Shown: positions 1 to 8,887, counted from the first letter of the stretch. The stretch is DNA of 64,000 nucleotides from Pseudomonas sp. CCC3.1 (GCF_034347405.1 NZ_CP133778.1:3162001-3226000), one strand, 5' to 3'. Notes: a model not told the origin generated them from the sequence alone. Made by a program: numbers and translations.

Positions 1-1474
1 AGATGGTTTTGATTTCGGTGTACTGATCGTGAGCAAAAATGGACTTGTCTCGCCCCCCGAATCCCGACTGTTTATAGCCACCGAAAGGCGTAGAGGCATC
101 GCCTTCGCCAAAGCAGTTTACGGTCACGATGCCAGCGCGAATGTCACGCGACAATTTGATGGCCCGGCGCAAACTGCCGGTGTACACCGACGCTGCCAGG
201 CCGTACACCGTGTCATTGGCCAGGGCAATGGCTTCAGCCATTGTGCTGAAAGTCGTGACCGACAAAATGGGGCCAAATATTTCTTCCTGGAACAGTCGGC
301 TGTCGCGGTCGACCCCATCAATCACCGTTGGCTGCACAAAAGCGCCGTCGACGGTATCGCCGCCGTACACCACCTCAAGCTTGCCGGCCACCGCCTGTTG
401 GAGGTACGACTTCACTTTCTCGAAATGCTCAGGGCTGACCAGCGCCCCGACACGGTTTTGCGGGTCGAGTGGATCACCCATTTTCCATTCGCGGATATAG
501 GTGCCCATGCGCTTGAGCAACGCATCTTTGACAGATGCATGCACCAGCAGGCGCGAGGTCGCCGAGCAGTTTTCGCCCATGTTCCAGAACGCACCGTTGA
601 CCACCTGTTCAGCCACATAATCCAGGTTCTCGGCATCGTCCATGACCACTGCCGGGTTTTTGCCACCGCACTCCAGCACGATACGTTTGAGGTTCGAATC
701 CGCTGCGTAGTGCAGAAAACGTCGGCCAGTGGCCGTGGATCCAGTGAAGCTCACCATGTCGACATGGTTGTGCAAGCCGATAGGTTCGCCAACATCCTTG
801 CCGGTGCCGGTCACAATGTTCAGCACGCCAGCAGGCACACCGGCTTCAAAGGCCAGTTCGGCTACGCGCAACGTGGTCAGCGACGTCTGCTCTGCAGGTT
901 TGACGATGACCGAACAACCGGCGGCAAGTGCCGGGCCTATTTTCCAGGCCAGCATCAACAGCGGGAAGTTCCACGGCAGTACGCACCCCACCACCCCGAT
1001 CGGCTCACGCACAATCAGCGTCAATGCATTGCTGCTCACCGGCGCCGTGGTGTCGTACAGCTTGTCGATCAACTCGGCATGCCAGCGCAACGTGTGAATG
1101 GTATCGGGCACATCGACCAACTGGCACTCGCTGACCGGTTTGCCGCTGTCCAGGCTCTCAAGCACGGCCAGTTCGTGACGGTTACGCTCAATCAGGCGGG
1201 CAAACTTGAGCAACACGGCTTTGCGTTCGCCAGGTGCCAGCAACCGCCAGCGCCCATCGTCAAAGGCTTCTTTGGCTTTGGCTACCGCGTAATCAACGTC
1301 TTCACTGGCGCAGGCCGCCACATCGGTCAAAAACTCGCCGGTGGCCGGGTTATACGTGGCAAAGGTCTGCCCGGAAATGGCGGGCTTGAACGCGCCATTG
1401 ATAAAGGCATTGGACGGAAACGAAATAGATTGCGCGAGGGCGGCATACTCCGGCGCGGTCAGTAAATCACCCAT
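1..1474 (-). CDS. NAD(P)-dependent aldehyde dehydrogenase, 3' end cut by the window edge
   Basis: The minus strand reads an open aldehyde dehydrogenase of about 491 codons that runs off the left edge only a few residues before its end. The start MGDLLTAPEY overlaps the upstream aldolase stop by 8 bases, so the two are translationally coupled. Visible family motifs are the cofactor segment PWNFPLLMLAWK, FTGSTATGR, the general-base Glu in LECGGKN, the nucleophile Cys in GENCSA, and the C-terminal GYKQSGFGGRDKS. Overall it is closest in feel to PuuC/gamma-glutamyl-aminobutyraldehyde-type enzymes, which oxidise small polar aldehydes to acids. The substrate is not known; the linked aldolase suggests it oxidises an aldehyde made or released by that enzyme's pathway. 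Family assignment is secure, substrate is inference. Confidence 0.93.
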   Translation of the reverse strand, partial: MGDLLTAPEYAALAQSISFPSNAFINGAFKPAISGQTFATYNPATGEFLTDVAACASEDVDYAVAKAKEAFDDGRWRLLAPGERKAVLLKFARLIERNRHELAVLESLDSGKPVSECQLVDVPDTIHTLRWHAELIDKLYDTTAPVSSNALTLIVREPIGVVGCVLPWNFPLLMLAWKIGPALAAGCSVIVKPAEQTSLTTLRVAELAFEAGVPAGVLNIVTGTGKDVGEPIGLHNHVDMVSFTGSTATGRRFLHYAADSNLKRIVLECGGKNPAVVMDDAENLDYVAEQVVNGAFWNMGENCSATSRLLVHASVKDALLKRMGTYIREWKMGDPLDPQNRVGALVSPEHFEKVKSYLQQAVAGKLEVVYGGDTVDGAFVQPTVIDGVDRDSRLFQEEIFGPILSVTTFSTMAEAIALANDTVYGLAASVYTGSLRRAIKLSRDIRAGIVTVNCFGEGDASTPFGGYKQSGFGGRDKSIFAHDQYTEIKTI

Positions 1475-2378
1475 GGCTGACCCCCGAAGTAATGTGTGCC
1501 ACCGTGCGTTTCACATTGGCAATAATGGTTTGCAGGCTGTTTTTTTCGTCAGAATCGAGCGGCAACAATGGCAAGCGCACATCACCGACTTTAAGGCCGC
1601 TCACTTCACAGCCGTACTTGATCGACTGCACAAACTTGCCCTCTTCCAGGGCATTCATCAGCGGCATCATCGCCGACATGATTTGACGGCCTTTATCGAA
1701 GTTCTTTTCGATTACACAGGCTTCATACAACGCAACATGCTCTTTAGGCAGGAAGTTGGAACCGGCACACACCCAACTTTTCGCGCCCCACGCAAAGAAC
1801 TCCAGGGCCTGATCATCCCAACCGCATGACAGCGCGATATGCGGGAACTCACGAGCCAGCACATGGACACGGGCCATGCTTCCGGAACTTTCCTTGATGG
1901 CCACTACATTGGTCGACTTGCTGACACGTGCCAGGTAATCCTCATCCATCGACACGCCCATGCGCCCTGGATAGTTGTAAAGCATGATCGGCAAATTGGC
2001 CGCGCGATCAATGGTCAGTGCATGCACCGCGTTTTCTTGCGAGGTGGGCAATGCATAAGGCGGCGACGTCACCAAAATGGCATCGGCGTTAATCGCCTTG
2101 GCTTCTTTGGCATAGTGCACGGCGTCTTCAGTACGAATCGCCCCGGTACTGACAATTAGTTGTGAACGTGTGCCGATCACATCTTTGGCGTAGGCAGCCA
2201 GTTCAATCCGTTCTTCAGTGGTTTGCGCGTAATACTCGCCGGTAGAGCCGCCGACAATAATGCCGTGAACCTTGGCTTCGATCAGCGACTCCAGTACCTG
2301 CGAGTACACCGCCCAGTCAATGTCTCCATCAGCCTTATAAGGCGTTACCGCGGGCGTATAAATACCTTCAAATTTCAA
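1467..2378 (-). CDS. dihydrodipicolinate synthase family aldolase/dehydratase
   Basis: A 303-residue TIM-barrel class I aldolase of the DapA/NanA superfamily. The pyruvate-binding GGSTGE loop, the catalytic Tyr in LYNYPGRMG and the Schiff-base Lys in VAIKESSG are all present, so it should be active. The length fits the family (about 290-310). It starts at a TTG with a GGAG eight bases upstream. It lies 14 bases after the GntR gene and overlaps the aldehyde dehydrogenase start, giving one operon. It is unlikely to be the biosynthetic DapA, given this catabolic context; members in similar operons act on keto-deoxy sugars, hydroxyproline-derived compounds or other pyruvate adducts. Which of these applies cannot be read from the sequence. 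Confidence 0.88.
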   Translation of the reverse strand: MKFEGIYTPAVTPYKADGDIDWAVYSQVLESLIEAKVHGIIVGGSTGEYYAQTTEERIELAAYAKDVIGTRSQLIVSTGAIRTEDAVHYAKEAKAINADAILVTSPPYALPTSQENAVHALTIDRAANLPIMLYNYPGRMGVSMDEDYLARVSKSTNVVAIKESSGSMARVHVLAREFPHIALSCGWDDQALEFFAWGAKSWVCAGSNFLPKEHVALYEACVIEKNFDKGRQIMSAMMPLMNALEEGKFVQSIKYGCEVSGLKVGDVRLPLLPLDSDEKNSLQTIIANVKRTVAHITSGVSHG

Positions 2379-2392
2379 GACTATTTCTCCGG

Positions 2393-3088
2393 TTAAGAAT
2401 GACCTGCAAGATCGACCAGTGCGTCCGCCTTAATGCCTTGGGGCGCAATAAAGATTTCCATGTTTTGACGTGACAGTTCCCAGTGCTCAAACACCAAGTC
2501 CACCACCGCACCTTCATCACGGCGCTCAATGGCCTCGATAAACGAATCATGATGTTCAGCCGACTGTTCGAGGTGCTGTTGCATATCCTCGTTTTGAGGA
2601 CGGAAAAAGGTATTACCGATGCGCGAGTGATCAATCAGTAAACGTTCAAGGCTGGGTTGCAAATAAGGGTTGCCGGCCATTTCACCCATGATGGCGTGAA
2701 AACGATTGTTCTCGACCACCATTGCCAGCGCATCGTGTGAACGTGTGGCCTGACGAAACCGCGACTGCGTGTCTTTTAAATCAACCAACTGCCGAGGTTT
2801 AAAGTTCTGCACCGCCAGACGGCCAATAGCGGCGTACATCATTGGCGCAACCAGAAAGAAGTTGCGCAAGGTGGAATGGTTCATCGGGATAACCCGCGCG
2901 CCCCGATTTTCTCGAATATCGACATACCCTTCACCGGCCAGTCGGCGAAACACTTCTCGAACGGGCGTGCGTGAAAGACCGTATCGCTCGCTCAGAAGCA
3001 CTTCATCCAGCGCTTCGTCAGGGTCCAGTTCCATGGTCAGAATTTGCCGCTTCAAGTCTTCGTAGAGACAGGTTTTGCCGTTTTTCAC
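2393..3088 (-). CDS. GntR family transcriptional regulator (FadR/FCD subgroup)
   Basis: A 231-residue regulator with an N-terminal winged helix (LYEDLKRQIL, then SRTPVREVFRRLAGEGYVDI, residues about 8-70) and an all-helical C-terminal FCD-like ligand domain containing the NNRFHAIMGEMAGN segment. I take the GTG at 3088 as the start because a perfect GGAGG lies 6 bases upstream and the DNA-binding domain begins at once; an in-frame ATG 117 bases further up has no ribosome binding site and would add a non-conserved tail. It is the first gene of the operon with the aldolase and aldehyde dehydrogenase and most likely controls them in response to a carboxylate intermediate. Operator not identified. 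Confidence 0.9.
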   Translation of the reverse strand: MKNGKTCLYEDLKRQILTMELDPDEALDEVLLSERYGLSRTPVREVFRRLAGEGYVDIRENRGARVIPMNHSTLRNFFLVAPMMYAAIGRLAVQNFKPRQLVDLKDTQSRFRQATRSHDALAMVVENNRFHAIMGEMAGNPYLQPSLERLLIDHSRIGNTFFRPQNEDMQQHLEQSAEHHDSFIEAIERRDEGAVVDLVFEHWELSRQNMEIFIAPQGIKADALVDLAGHS

Positions 3089-3520
3089 AAACAACCTCCA
3101 GAGGGAGTTGCGCCGCCAGTTAGGCCTGACCGTTGAGGCCAGACTCGCATGGGGCATTAGGGTCGTCAACATATTGTATTTTCTGTGTATACATAGAAAA
3201 CACATCTAGAAACGCAGGTTTAATTCTTCTTTTACCTTACAAATCATAGATTTATTAAATAGTCGGAAAAGCAACTCCGTCGATAAAACAAAAGAACAAG
3301 GTCGTTTTTGGAACGTTTATGACGGGAACAAGCATGAGCACGCCTGACACCCGACTCAGTGTCGAGCAGGCCGGTTGGTCAGTTGCGACATTAAGAAGAT
3401 CCATTGCGACATGCCAGGTCTCTCACCTTAATGGCCTGTACGAAACTTTCCCAAGCGCACGTTAATGAGAAGCGCTATCATTGCGATCTTTTGTCAATCT
3501 CCGCTCTGGAATGGCCAACG
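3089..3520. other. intergenic region between GntR operon and fecI-like gene
   Basis: This 432-base gap separates divergent transcripts. The first 150 bases next to the GntR gene are AT-rich (runs such as tttattaaatag), as expected for promoter DNA of the minus-strand operon. The half near the sigma factor contains one Fur-box-like palindrome, listed separately. No further gene with a ribosome binding site was found; open frames here are short and lack coding character. Confidence 0.6.
3464..3482 (+). promoter_or_regulatory. Fur-box-like palindrome upstream of fecI-like gene
   Basis: The 19 bases AATGAGAAGCGCTATCATT have the AATGA...TCATT symmetry and the TATCATT half typical of Pseudomonas Fur boxes, about 40 bases before the sigma-factor start. 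Iron-starvation sigma genes of the FecI group are normally Fur-repressed, which fits. The central positions deviate from consensus, so the call is moderate. Confidence 0.5.
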
Positions 3521-4030
3521 ATGCTTCCATCCTCTTCCACGCGCAGTGTCGTAGGCGAGTTGTACGTCCAGCACCATGGCTGGGTAGTGCAGCTCTTACG
3601 GCGCAAGCTGGGTAATCAAGAACAGGCTCTGGACCTCGCACAGGATACGTTTGTGCGAATGCTGCGCACGGATTCGCAGCCTTCGTTGCGAGAACCACGC
3701 GCGTATCTCACCACGATTGCCAGCCGTTTATGTGGCCAGTATTTGCGCCGCCAAGCCTTGGAGCGGGCCTATATGGAATCGCTGGCCATCCTGGAACCCG
3801 AGCACATGCCCTCCCCCGAATCGCGTCTGTTGGTACTGGAAGCCTTGGACGCCGTGGGCCAGGTGCTGGATGGACTCGGCAGCAAGGTGCGGGAGATTTT
3901 CCTGTTGTCGCAACTGGACGGCCTGACCTATCCGCAAATCGCCGAGCGCATGGACTTGACAGTCAACGTGGTGCAAAAAGCCATGCTCAAGGCATACCGT
4001 CATTGCTATTGCGCAGTCTACGCAGCGTGA
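3521..4030 (+). CDS. FecI-like ECF sigma-70 factor
   Basis: A 169-residue extracytoplasmic-function sigma factor. Region 2 covers about residues 10-75 (ALDLAQDTFVRML is the region 2.2/2.3 helix) and region 4 about residues 105-160, with the HTH LTYPQIAERMDLTVNVVQKAM. Length and pattern are those of the iron-starvation FecI/PvdS-like group. I start at the ATG at 3521 (MLPSSSTR), since an upstream in-frame ATG adds 39 residues with no sigma homology. Its stop overlaps the FecR-like start (GTGA), so the pair is translationally coupled. It is expected to direct RNA polymerase to the TonB receptor gene 1.3 kb downstream when that receptor is loaded with its siderophore. Confidence 0.92.
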   Translation: MLPSSSTRSVVGELYVQHHGWVVQLLRRKLGNQEQALDLAQDTFVRMLRTDSQPSLREPRAYLTTIASRLCGQYLRRQALERAYMESLAILEPEHMPSPESRLLVLEALDAVGQVLDGLGSKVREIFLLSQLDGLTYPQIAERMDLTVNVVQKAMLKAYRHCYCAVYAA

Positions 4031-5007
4031 GTCTGTTCGAACCGGCCAACGCGCAACGGCTGGATCAGGATGTGGTCGAGCAAGCCATGTTATGGATGGT
4101 CACGTTGCAGTCGGGCGTGTGTAGCGAGGCCGAACATCAAGCTTGCTACAACTGGCGCAAACAATCGCCCGCCCACGAAATGGCCTGGCAGCGCCTGACC
4201 GGGCTAAACCGCGATGTGCGTGAAAGTACGCATTTACTGGCCCCCGAAGGCGCCCGCAGTTTGCTCCGGGCACGTAATACCACGTCGCGGCGCACGCTGC
4301 TCAAGGGCTTTGCCGGGCTCGGGCTGGTCATGGCCGCAGGCGTCGGCGTGCGGGAACGGGTGCTGCTGCCCGAGCTATTCAGTGACTACCGCACTGCCAC
4401 CGGCGAACGGCGACGCATTTATCTGGCCGATGGCGTGGGCCTGACACTGGACACCCACACGGCGCTCGATACCCAGGCGACCGCGACGGGTATCGACCTG
4501 ACGCTGAATCTGGGTCGGGTTCTGCTCACCTGCGCCGTGCCCGCCCACATCACCCTGAACACCATTCACGGCCGCGTCCAACCGACCACGCCTGCACGGC
4601 TGATCGTCAGCCAGGGGCTGCCCGATCTGCCCGGCACTCAGGTGCAAATGCTGGCAGGCAGCGCGTCACTTGAACTCACCCGCGGTGGACGCATCAGTCT
4701 GGAGGCCGGTCAGCAACTGACTGTCGACAGCCATGGCGCCGGGCAGTCCAGTCAAGTCACGGCGGCCTCACAGGCCTGGCTCAACGGCCTGCTAATCGCC
4801 GACCGCATGCCGTTGGCGCACGTGATTGGCCAGCTCAATCGTTATCGACGCGGCGTATTGCGCTGCGATCCGGCGGTCGCGGCCTTGCAGGTCTCGGGCT
4901 CGTTTTCGATTGACCAGCCAGATGCCAGCCTCGACCTGCTCGCCCGGGTGTTGCCGATTCGTGTGCAACGAGTATTCGGTTACTGGGCCAACGTGGTGCC
5001 CGCCTGA
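4027..5007 (+). CDS. FecR-like sigma-factor regulator (anti-sigma, inner membrane)
   Basis: A 326-residue FecR-family protein starting at GTG 4027, inside the sigma-factor stop. The N-terminal cytoplasmic part (DQDVVEQAMLWMVTLQSG, then NWRKQSPAHEMAWQRL) is the sigma-binding domain; a single hydrophobic segment (TLLKGFAGLGLVMAAGVGV, about residues 88-106) crosses the membrane; the periplasmic part contains the FecR signature RTATGERRRIYLADGVGLTLDTHTAL-type region and the C-terminal STN-like segment that contacts the receptor. It transmits the signal from the loaded receptor to the sigma factor. A longer upstream reading frame exists but belongs to the sigma-factor shadow. Function is well supported by its position between sigma factor and receptor. 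Confidence 0.92.
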   Translation: MSLFEPANAQRLDQDVVEQAMLWMVTLQSGVCSEAEHQACYNWRKQSPAHEMAWQRLTGLNRDVRESTHLLAPEGARSLLRARNTTSRRTLLKGFAGLGLVMAAGVGVRERVLLPELFSDYRTATGERRRIYLADGVGLTLDTHTALDTQATATGIDLTLNLGRVLLTCAVPAHITLNTIHGRVQPTTPARLIVSQGLPDLPGTQVQMLAGSASLELTRGGRISLEAGQQLTVDSHGAGQSSQVTAASQAWLNGLLIADRMPLAHVIGQLNRYRRGVLRCDPAVAALQVSGSFSIDQPDASLDLLARVLPIRVQRVFGYWANVVPA

Positions 5008-5121
5008 TTCAATTATTTTTCAGCATAAGCGGCAGTTTTTTAAATCTCGTGCATCAGGTTAAGGGAAGACGCTGAAAAACAGCGCAGCGCCGCCTAATGC
5101 CAGTCAGTTAACGCACACTCC

Positions 5122-5213
5122 CCTGTGGGAGCGGGCTTGCCCGCGATGGTATCGACGCGGTTTAACAGAAAAATCGCATCGCCTGCATCGCTGGCAAGCC
5201 AGGCTCCCATGGG
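5122..5213. repeat. REPIN-type inverted repeat
   Basis: An imperfect inverted pair: TGTGGGAGCGGGCTTGCCCG on the left and the complementary GGCAAGCCAGGCTCCCA on the right, about 50 bases apart. This is the common Pseudomonas REP unit arranged head to head. It lies between the FecR-like gene and the receptor gene and may act as an mRNA end-stabilising hairpin. The same family recurs at 21829-21925 and 31636-31733. Confidence 0.8.
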
Positions 5214-5294
5214 TTTCTCGCTGTAATTTAAACAGCGTTCGCTTAACGGACTGGCATTAGCACCACCGCCCCTTTTCACACATGGACAGTCTCT

Positions 5295-7721
5295 ATGCAC
5301 ATCCGACTTACGCCCCTTGCCTGCGCCTTGCGCACCGTTTTATTGGGTCTGACGCTTGCCTCGGCCAGTCACACAGCCCTCGCCGCTTCAGCCAGCGAGC
5401 AGTCGCAAGGCCAGTCCTTCAACATTGCTCCCGCCAGCCTGGACCAAGTACTGGGCAGCTTTGGGCAACAAGCTGGGGTGATGATTGCCGTTGACTCGGC
5501 ACTGACCACCGGCATTCAGAGTAACGGCCTCAAAGGTAACTTCGCGGTCGCCGATGGCCTGGAACAGTTGCTCGCGCCACTGGGGCTGCAAGCAGTCAGT
5601 GAAGGCCCCGGTTACCGCATCATCGCCAAGCCGCACGAGGGCTACGGGCAACTGCAATTGCAGTCCACTCAAGTGATGGCCAACCAGTTGGGCACGATCA
5701 CCGAGGGCAGCGGCTCGTATACCCCCGGCACCATCGCCACGGCTACCCGACTGGTGCTGTCGCCACGCGAGACGCCGCAGTCGATCACCGTGATCACCCG
5801 CCAGCACATGGACGACTTTGGCCTCAGCTCCATCGACGATGTGATGCGTCATACGCCGGGTATCACCGTCTCGACCTTCGACAGCGAGCGCACCAACTAC
5901 TACGCGCGTGGCTTTTCGGTCGAAAACTTCCAGTACGACGGCATCCCCACCTTGCGCAACTCGGCCTATTCGTCGGGGCAAACCCTAAGCGACATGGCCA
6001 TCTATGACCGCGTTGAAATCCTCAAGGGTGCAACCGGCTTGCTGACCGGTGCCGGTGCTCCCGGCGCAACAATCAACCTGATTCGCAAAAAACCGACCCG
6101 CGACTTCAAGGCCAGTGTCGAGCTTGGCGCTGGCAGTTGGGACAACTACCGCACGCAGGTCGACGTCAGCGGCCCGTTGACCGACAGCGGCAACGTGCGC
6201 GGGCGTGCAGTGGCGGCGTATCAAGACAAGCGCTCGTTCATGGACCGCTATGAGCGCAAGACCGGAGTCTACTTCGGCACACTCGAAGCCGACCTCAGCG
6301 ACGACACCTTGCTGACTGTGGGCTTCGACTATCAAAACAACGACCCGCATGCCTCGGGCTGGTCTGGCAGCCGCCCATTGTTCGACCGCAATGGCGACCG
6401 TATCGACGTCAAGCGTTCCTACAACAACGGCGCCAACTGGAGCCGCTGGGAACAGACCACCCAGAGCGTGTTCTCAACCCTGGAACACAGTTTCGCCAAC
6501 GGCTGGGTCGGCAAGGCCCAATTGACGCATCAGGTCAACAGCTACGACGCCCCGCTGGGTTCGGTCATGGATGGGCCCTTCCCCGCTACCGGCTTGTCGT
6601 CGGTGTATGCCAACAAATTCACCGGCACGACCCGCACCGACGCTGCCGATGCCTACTTCAGCGGCCCATTCAGCCTGGCGGGTCGTGAACACGAACTGGT
6701 GATTGGCGCCTCGGCCTCCAGCGCCCACTGGAAAGGCAAAGACTATGGAAACCCGACCTTTGTGAATGGCAACAAAGTGATCGATTTCTGGAACTACAAC
6801 GGCGTCATCCCCGAGCCGGACTGGGGTGCACCGACCCAGATCAACGACACCACGACCCGGCAAACCGCCAGTTACTTCACTGCGCGCTTTAACCTCACCG
6901 ATGAGCTGAACCTACTGTTGGGTAGTCGGATCGCCAACTACAAATTGACTGGCGATTATCACTCCAGTGAGACAGGCAAAGTCGTGCCGTATGTAGGGGT
7001 AACGTATGACCTCAACGACACCTTCACCGCGTATGCCAGCTACACCGATATTTTCATGCCGCAGACCTACAACCGCGACCGTGAGAACAAAGTGTTGCAA
7101 CCGGATGAAGGCAAAAACTACGAGGTGGGGATCAAGGGCGAGTTCTACGGCGGTCGGCTGAACACCAGCCTCGCTTACTTCGAAGTGCATGAAGACAACC
7201 GTGCCGAACCCGACGCCGAGTACAACGCCGACCCGACCAACCCTTCGATTCTTTACGCCTCGATCGGCACCAAAGCCAAGACCAAAGGCTTTGAAGCTGA
7301 GGTATCCGGCGAACTGGCACCGGGTTGGCAGGCCCAGGCGGGTTACACGCATAAAATCATCCGCGATCACCAAGGCGAAAAAATCTCGACCTGGGAGCCA
7401 CAAGATCAGTTGAGCGCCTACACCACCTATAAATTTCAGGGCCCGCTAGACCGCCTGACCATTGGCGGTGGAGCCCGCTGGCAGAACCGCAGCTGGCAGA
7501 ACATCTACAACCGCACCAAAGCTCAGTACCAAGACTTTTCGCAGGAAGCTTACTGGCTGGTCGACGTGATGGCGCGTTACCAAGTCACCGATAACCTGTC
7601 AGCGACCCTGAACGTCAATAACCTGTTCGACAAGTACTACTACACCAACATTGGCTTCTACAACACCGCCTACTACGGCGACCCGCGCAATGTAATGCTC
7701 AATACCCGCTGGGATTTCTAA
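5295..7721 (+). CDS. TonB-dependent siderophore receptor with N-terminal signalling (STN) domain
   Basis: An 808-residue outer-membrane receptor. Residues 1-30 are a signal peptide ending ALAA; residues about 40-115 form the secretin/TonB short N-terminal (STN) signalling domain (FNIAPASLDQVLGSFGQQAG); then a plug domain (SPRETPQSITVITRQHMDDFG, VEILKGATGLLTGAGAPGATINLIRKKPT) and a 22-strand barrel ending in the typical terminal aromatic (TRWDF). The plug sequence is of the TonB-dependent siderophore receptor family that includes FpvA, FoxA and FhuE. With the FecI/FecR-like pair just upstream it forms a cell-surface signalling system in which the siderophore induces its own receptor. The ligand cannot be deduced; a hydroxamate is plausible by family. 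Confidence 0.94.
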   Translation: MHIRLTPLACALRTVLLGLTLASASHTALAASASEQSQGQSFNIAPASLDQVLGSFGQQAGVMIAVDSALTTGIQSNGLKGNFAVADGLEQLLAPLGLQAVSEGPGYRIIAKPHEGYGQLQLQSTQVMANQLGTITEGSGSYTPGTIATATRLVLSPRETPQSITVITRQHMDDFGLSSIDDVMRHTPGITVSTFDSERTNYYARGFSVENFQYDGIPTLRNSAYSSGQTLSDMAIYDRVEILKGATGLLTGAGAPGATINLIRKKPTRDFKASVELGAGSWDNYRTQVDVSGPLTDSGNVRGRAVAAYQDKRSFMDRYERKTGVYFGTLEADLSDDTLLTVGFDYQNNDPHASGWSGSRPLFDRNGDRIDVKRSYNNGANWSRWEQTTQSVFSTLEHSFANGWVGKAQLTHQVNSYDAPLGSVMDGPFPATGLSSVYANKFTGTTRTDAADAYFSGPFSLAGREHELVIGASASSAHWKGKDYGNPTFVNGNKVIDFWNYNGVIPEPDWGAPTQINDTTTRQTASYFTARFNLTDELNLLLGSRIANYKLTGDYHSSETGKVVPYVGVTYDLNDTFTAYASYTDIFMPQTYNRDRENKVLQPDEGKNYEVGIKGEFYGGRLNTSLAYFEVHEDNRAEPDAEYNADPTNPSILYASIGTKAKTKGFEAEVSGELAPGWQAQAGYTHKIIRDHQGEKISTWEPQDQLSAYTTYKFQGPLDRLTIGGGARWQNRSWQNIYNRTKAQYQDFSQEAYWLVDVMARYQVTDNLSATLNVNNLFDKYYYTNIGFYNTAYYGDPRNVMLNTRWDF

Positions 7722-7728
7722 AATCTGT

Positions 7729-7794
7729 GTAGGAGCGAGCGTGCCTCGCGATCTTTTGATCTTTTAAAAGATCGCGAGGCAAGCTCGCTCCTAC
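7729..7794. repeat. long-stem hairpin (REP-like), probable transcription end
   Basis: GTAGGAGCGAGC and its exact complement GCTCGCTCCTAC flank an inner stem GATCTTTT/AAAAGATC, giving a nearly continuous hairpin 8 bases after the receptor stop. It is a second Pseudomonas REP subtype (GTAGGAGCGAGC/TTGCTCGCGATC) and is also seen in degraded form at 49989-50043. Likely protects the 3' end of the receptor mRNA. Confidence 0.75.
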
Positions 7795-7919
7795 GGGTTC
7801 GCTTAACCTGCGCGCTAAGTCCTAAATCGAATTAACAAATGAAAATTCAGTATTTATAGAAATAAAAACAACGGATTAAGGTGGAGCCATTGAGTTGCCA
7901 CTGCACAAGAGATCTGCCC

Positions 7920-8081
7920 ATGTCCGTATCTGCCAATGTCATTGATTTCACCCTGTACCGAAAACGCCGTCAGGCACGTGCTGCGGCTGAGCTGATGTGG
8001 ACCACCTACGCCGCTCGCGCCGGGATCGCCGTGTTCTTTGCCCCGTCGGTGAGTACTCCCAGCGATACTCGCCGGGCGTGA
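7920..8081 (+). CDS. small conserved-looking protein upstream of XRE regulator
   Basis: A 53-codon frame, MSVSANVIDFTLYRKRRQ onward, with a basic stretch at residues 12-18 and an Ala-rich helix-like middle (ARAAAELMWTTYAARAG). The stop lies 5 bases before the XRE-cupin start, so the two would be cotranscribed. I believe short proteins beginning NVIxFTxYRxR are common next to regulators in Pseudomonas, but this is from memory and the function is unknown. An alternative GTG start lies 13 codons upstream without a convincing ribosome binding site. It is supported by its frame composition and tight spacing, not by a recognised domain. Confidence 0.5.
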   Translation: MSVSANVIDFTLYRKRRQARAAAELMWTTYAARAGIAVFFAPSVSTPSDTRRA

Positions 8082-8086
8082 GCCGT

Positions 8087-8722
8087 ATGAATTTCCTGCA
8101 TACAGTTCCTGATCTGCCTGAAACACCCACCCCAACCAAAGACTGCAACACTGGCGACGACGCGATTGGCCAATGCGTCGCCCACAACCTGCAACGCCTG
8201 CGCAGTAAGCGCTATCTGTCACTCGATGCGCTGGCCCGTGCGTGCGGCGTAAGCCGAGCGATGCTGGCTCAGATTGAGTCCGGGCGCAGCGTGCCGTCGA
8301 TCAAGGTACTGTGCAAAATCGCCAAGGGGCTAAAAGTCTCGGTGGCCGCGTTTCTGGAAAACCGGGCCTTTGAAGGGGTCGAACTGCTGCCGGCGCAACA
8401 CAGCAAACGACTGGTGAGTGCCAGTGGCGCGTTTATCAGCCGGGCGTTGTTCCCTTACGACATGGCACGTCAGTCGGAATTTTACGAAATACGCCTCAGA
8501 GCCTTGGGCGAAGAAGTATCCGAGGGGCATGGGCCGGGGATCCAGGAAAACCTGGTGGTGGCCCAAGGGGTGATGGAAGTCAGCGTCAACGAGGAGCGCT
8601 ATTTACTGTCCACCGGGGATTCGATTCTGTTTTATGCCGACCAGCCCCACCGCTATCGAAACCCGGCAGACAGCGAGGCGGTGGCTTTTTTGGTGATCAC
8701 TTATCCGGAGAGACTGGATTAA
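8087..8722 (+). CDS. XRE family transcriptional regulator with C-terminal cupin domain
   Basis: A 211-residue regulator. Residues about 25-85 form the HTH_3 domain (LRSKRYLSLDALARACGVSR, then QIESGRSVPSIKVLCKIAKGL); residues about 115-205 form a small cupin barrel (GPGIQENLVVAQGVMEVSV, LLSTGDSILFYADQPHRYRNP). This architecture is typical of PuuR/SinR-like regulators that sense amino acids, amines or redox ligands through the cupin. I use the ATG at 8087 rather than a GTG/ATG 90 bases upstream because the longer form overlaps the small protein and has no family match. It is convergent with the Met/Cys-rich gene beyond a REPIN; its target is unknown and could be that gene or itself. Confidence 0.88.
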   Translation: MNFLHTVPDLPETPTPTKDCNTGDDAIGQCVAHNLQRLRSKRYLSLDALARACGVSRAMLAQIESGRSVPSIKVLCKIAKGLKVSVAAFLENRAFEGVELLPAQHSKRLVSASGAFISRALFPYDMARQSEFYEIRLRALGEEVSEGHGPGIQENLVVAQGVMEVSVNEERYLLSTGDSILFYADQPHRYRNPADSEAVAFLVITYPERLD

Positions 8723-8727
8723 AGCTC

Positions 8728-8878
8728 TCGTAGCAGCTGCCGAGCTTTGCGAGGCTGCGTCCGATTGCGAAGCGATCGCAACCCCTGAAAACCGGGTTTA
8801 TCTGAAAGGATCGGGATAACCCATTTGCGACGACTACGTCCTCGGACGTAGCCTCGCAAAGCTCGGCAACTGCTACGA
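8728..8878. repeat. REPIN: long inverted repeat between convergent genes
   Basis: TCGTAGCAGCTGCCGAGCTT at the left and its near-exact complement AAGCTCGGCAACTGCTACGA at the right, each about 35 bases, face each other across some 80 bases. This is the GTAGCAGCTGCCGAGC class of Pseudomonas REP. It separates the convergent XRE regulator and the Met/Cys-rich gene and could terminate or stabilise both transcripts. Confidence 0.82.
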
Positions 8879-8887
8879 ACTCAGAAC

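Noticed and set aside
29..1465. Plus-strand open frame of 478 codons
   Set aside because: Exact antisense shadow of the aldehyde dehydrogenase, which carries all catalytic motifs on the minus strand.
3730..4026. 99-codon upstream extension of the FecR-like protein
   Set aside because: It lies inside the sigma-factor gene in another frame; the GTG at 4027 fits the family N-terminus.
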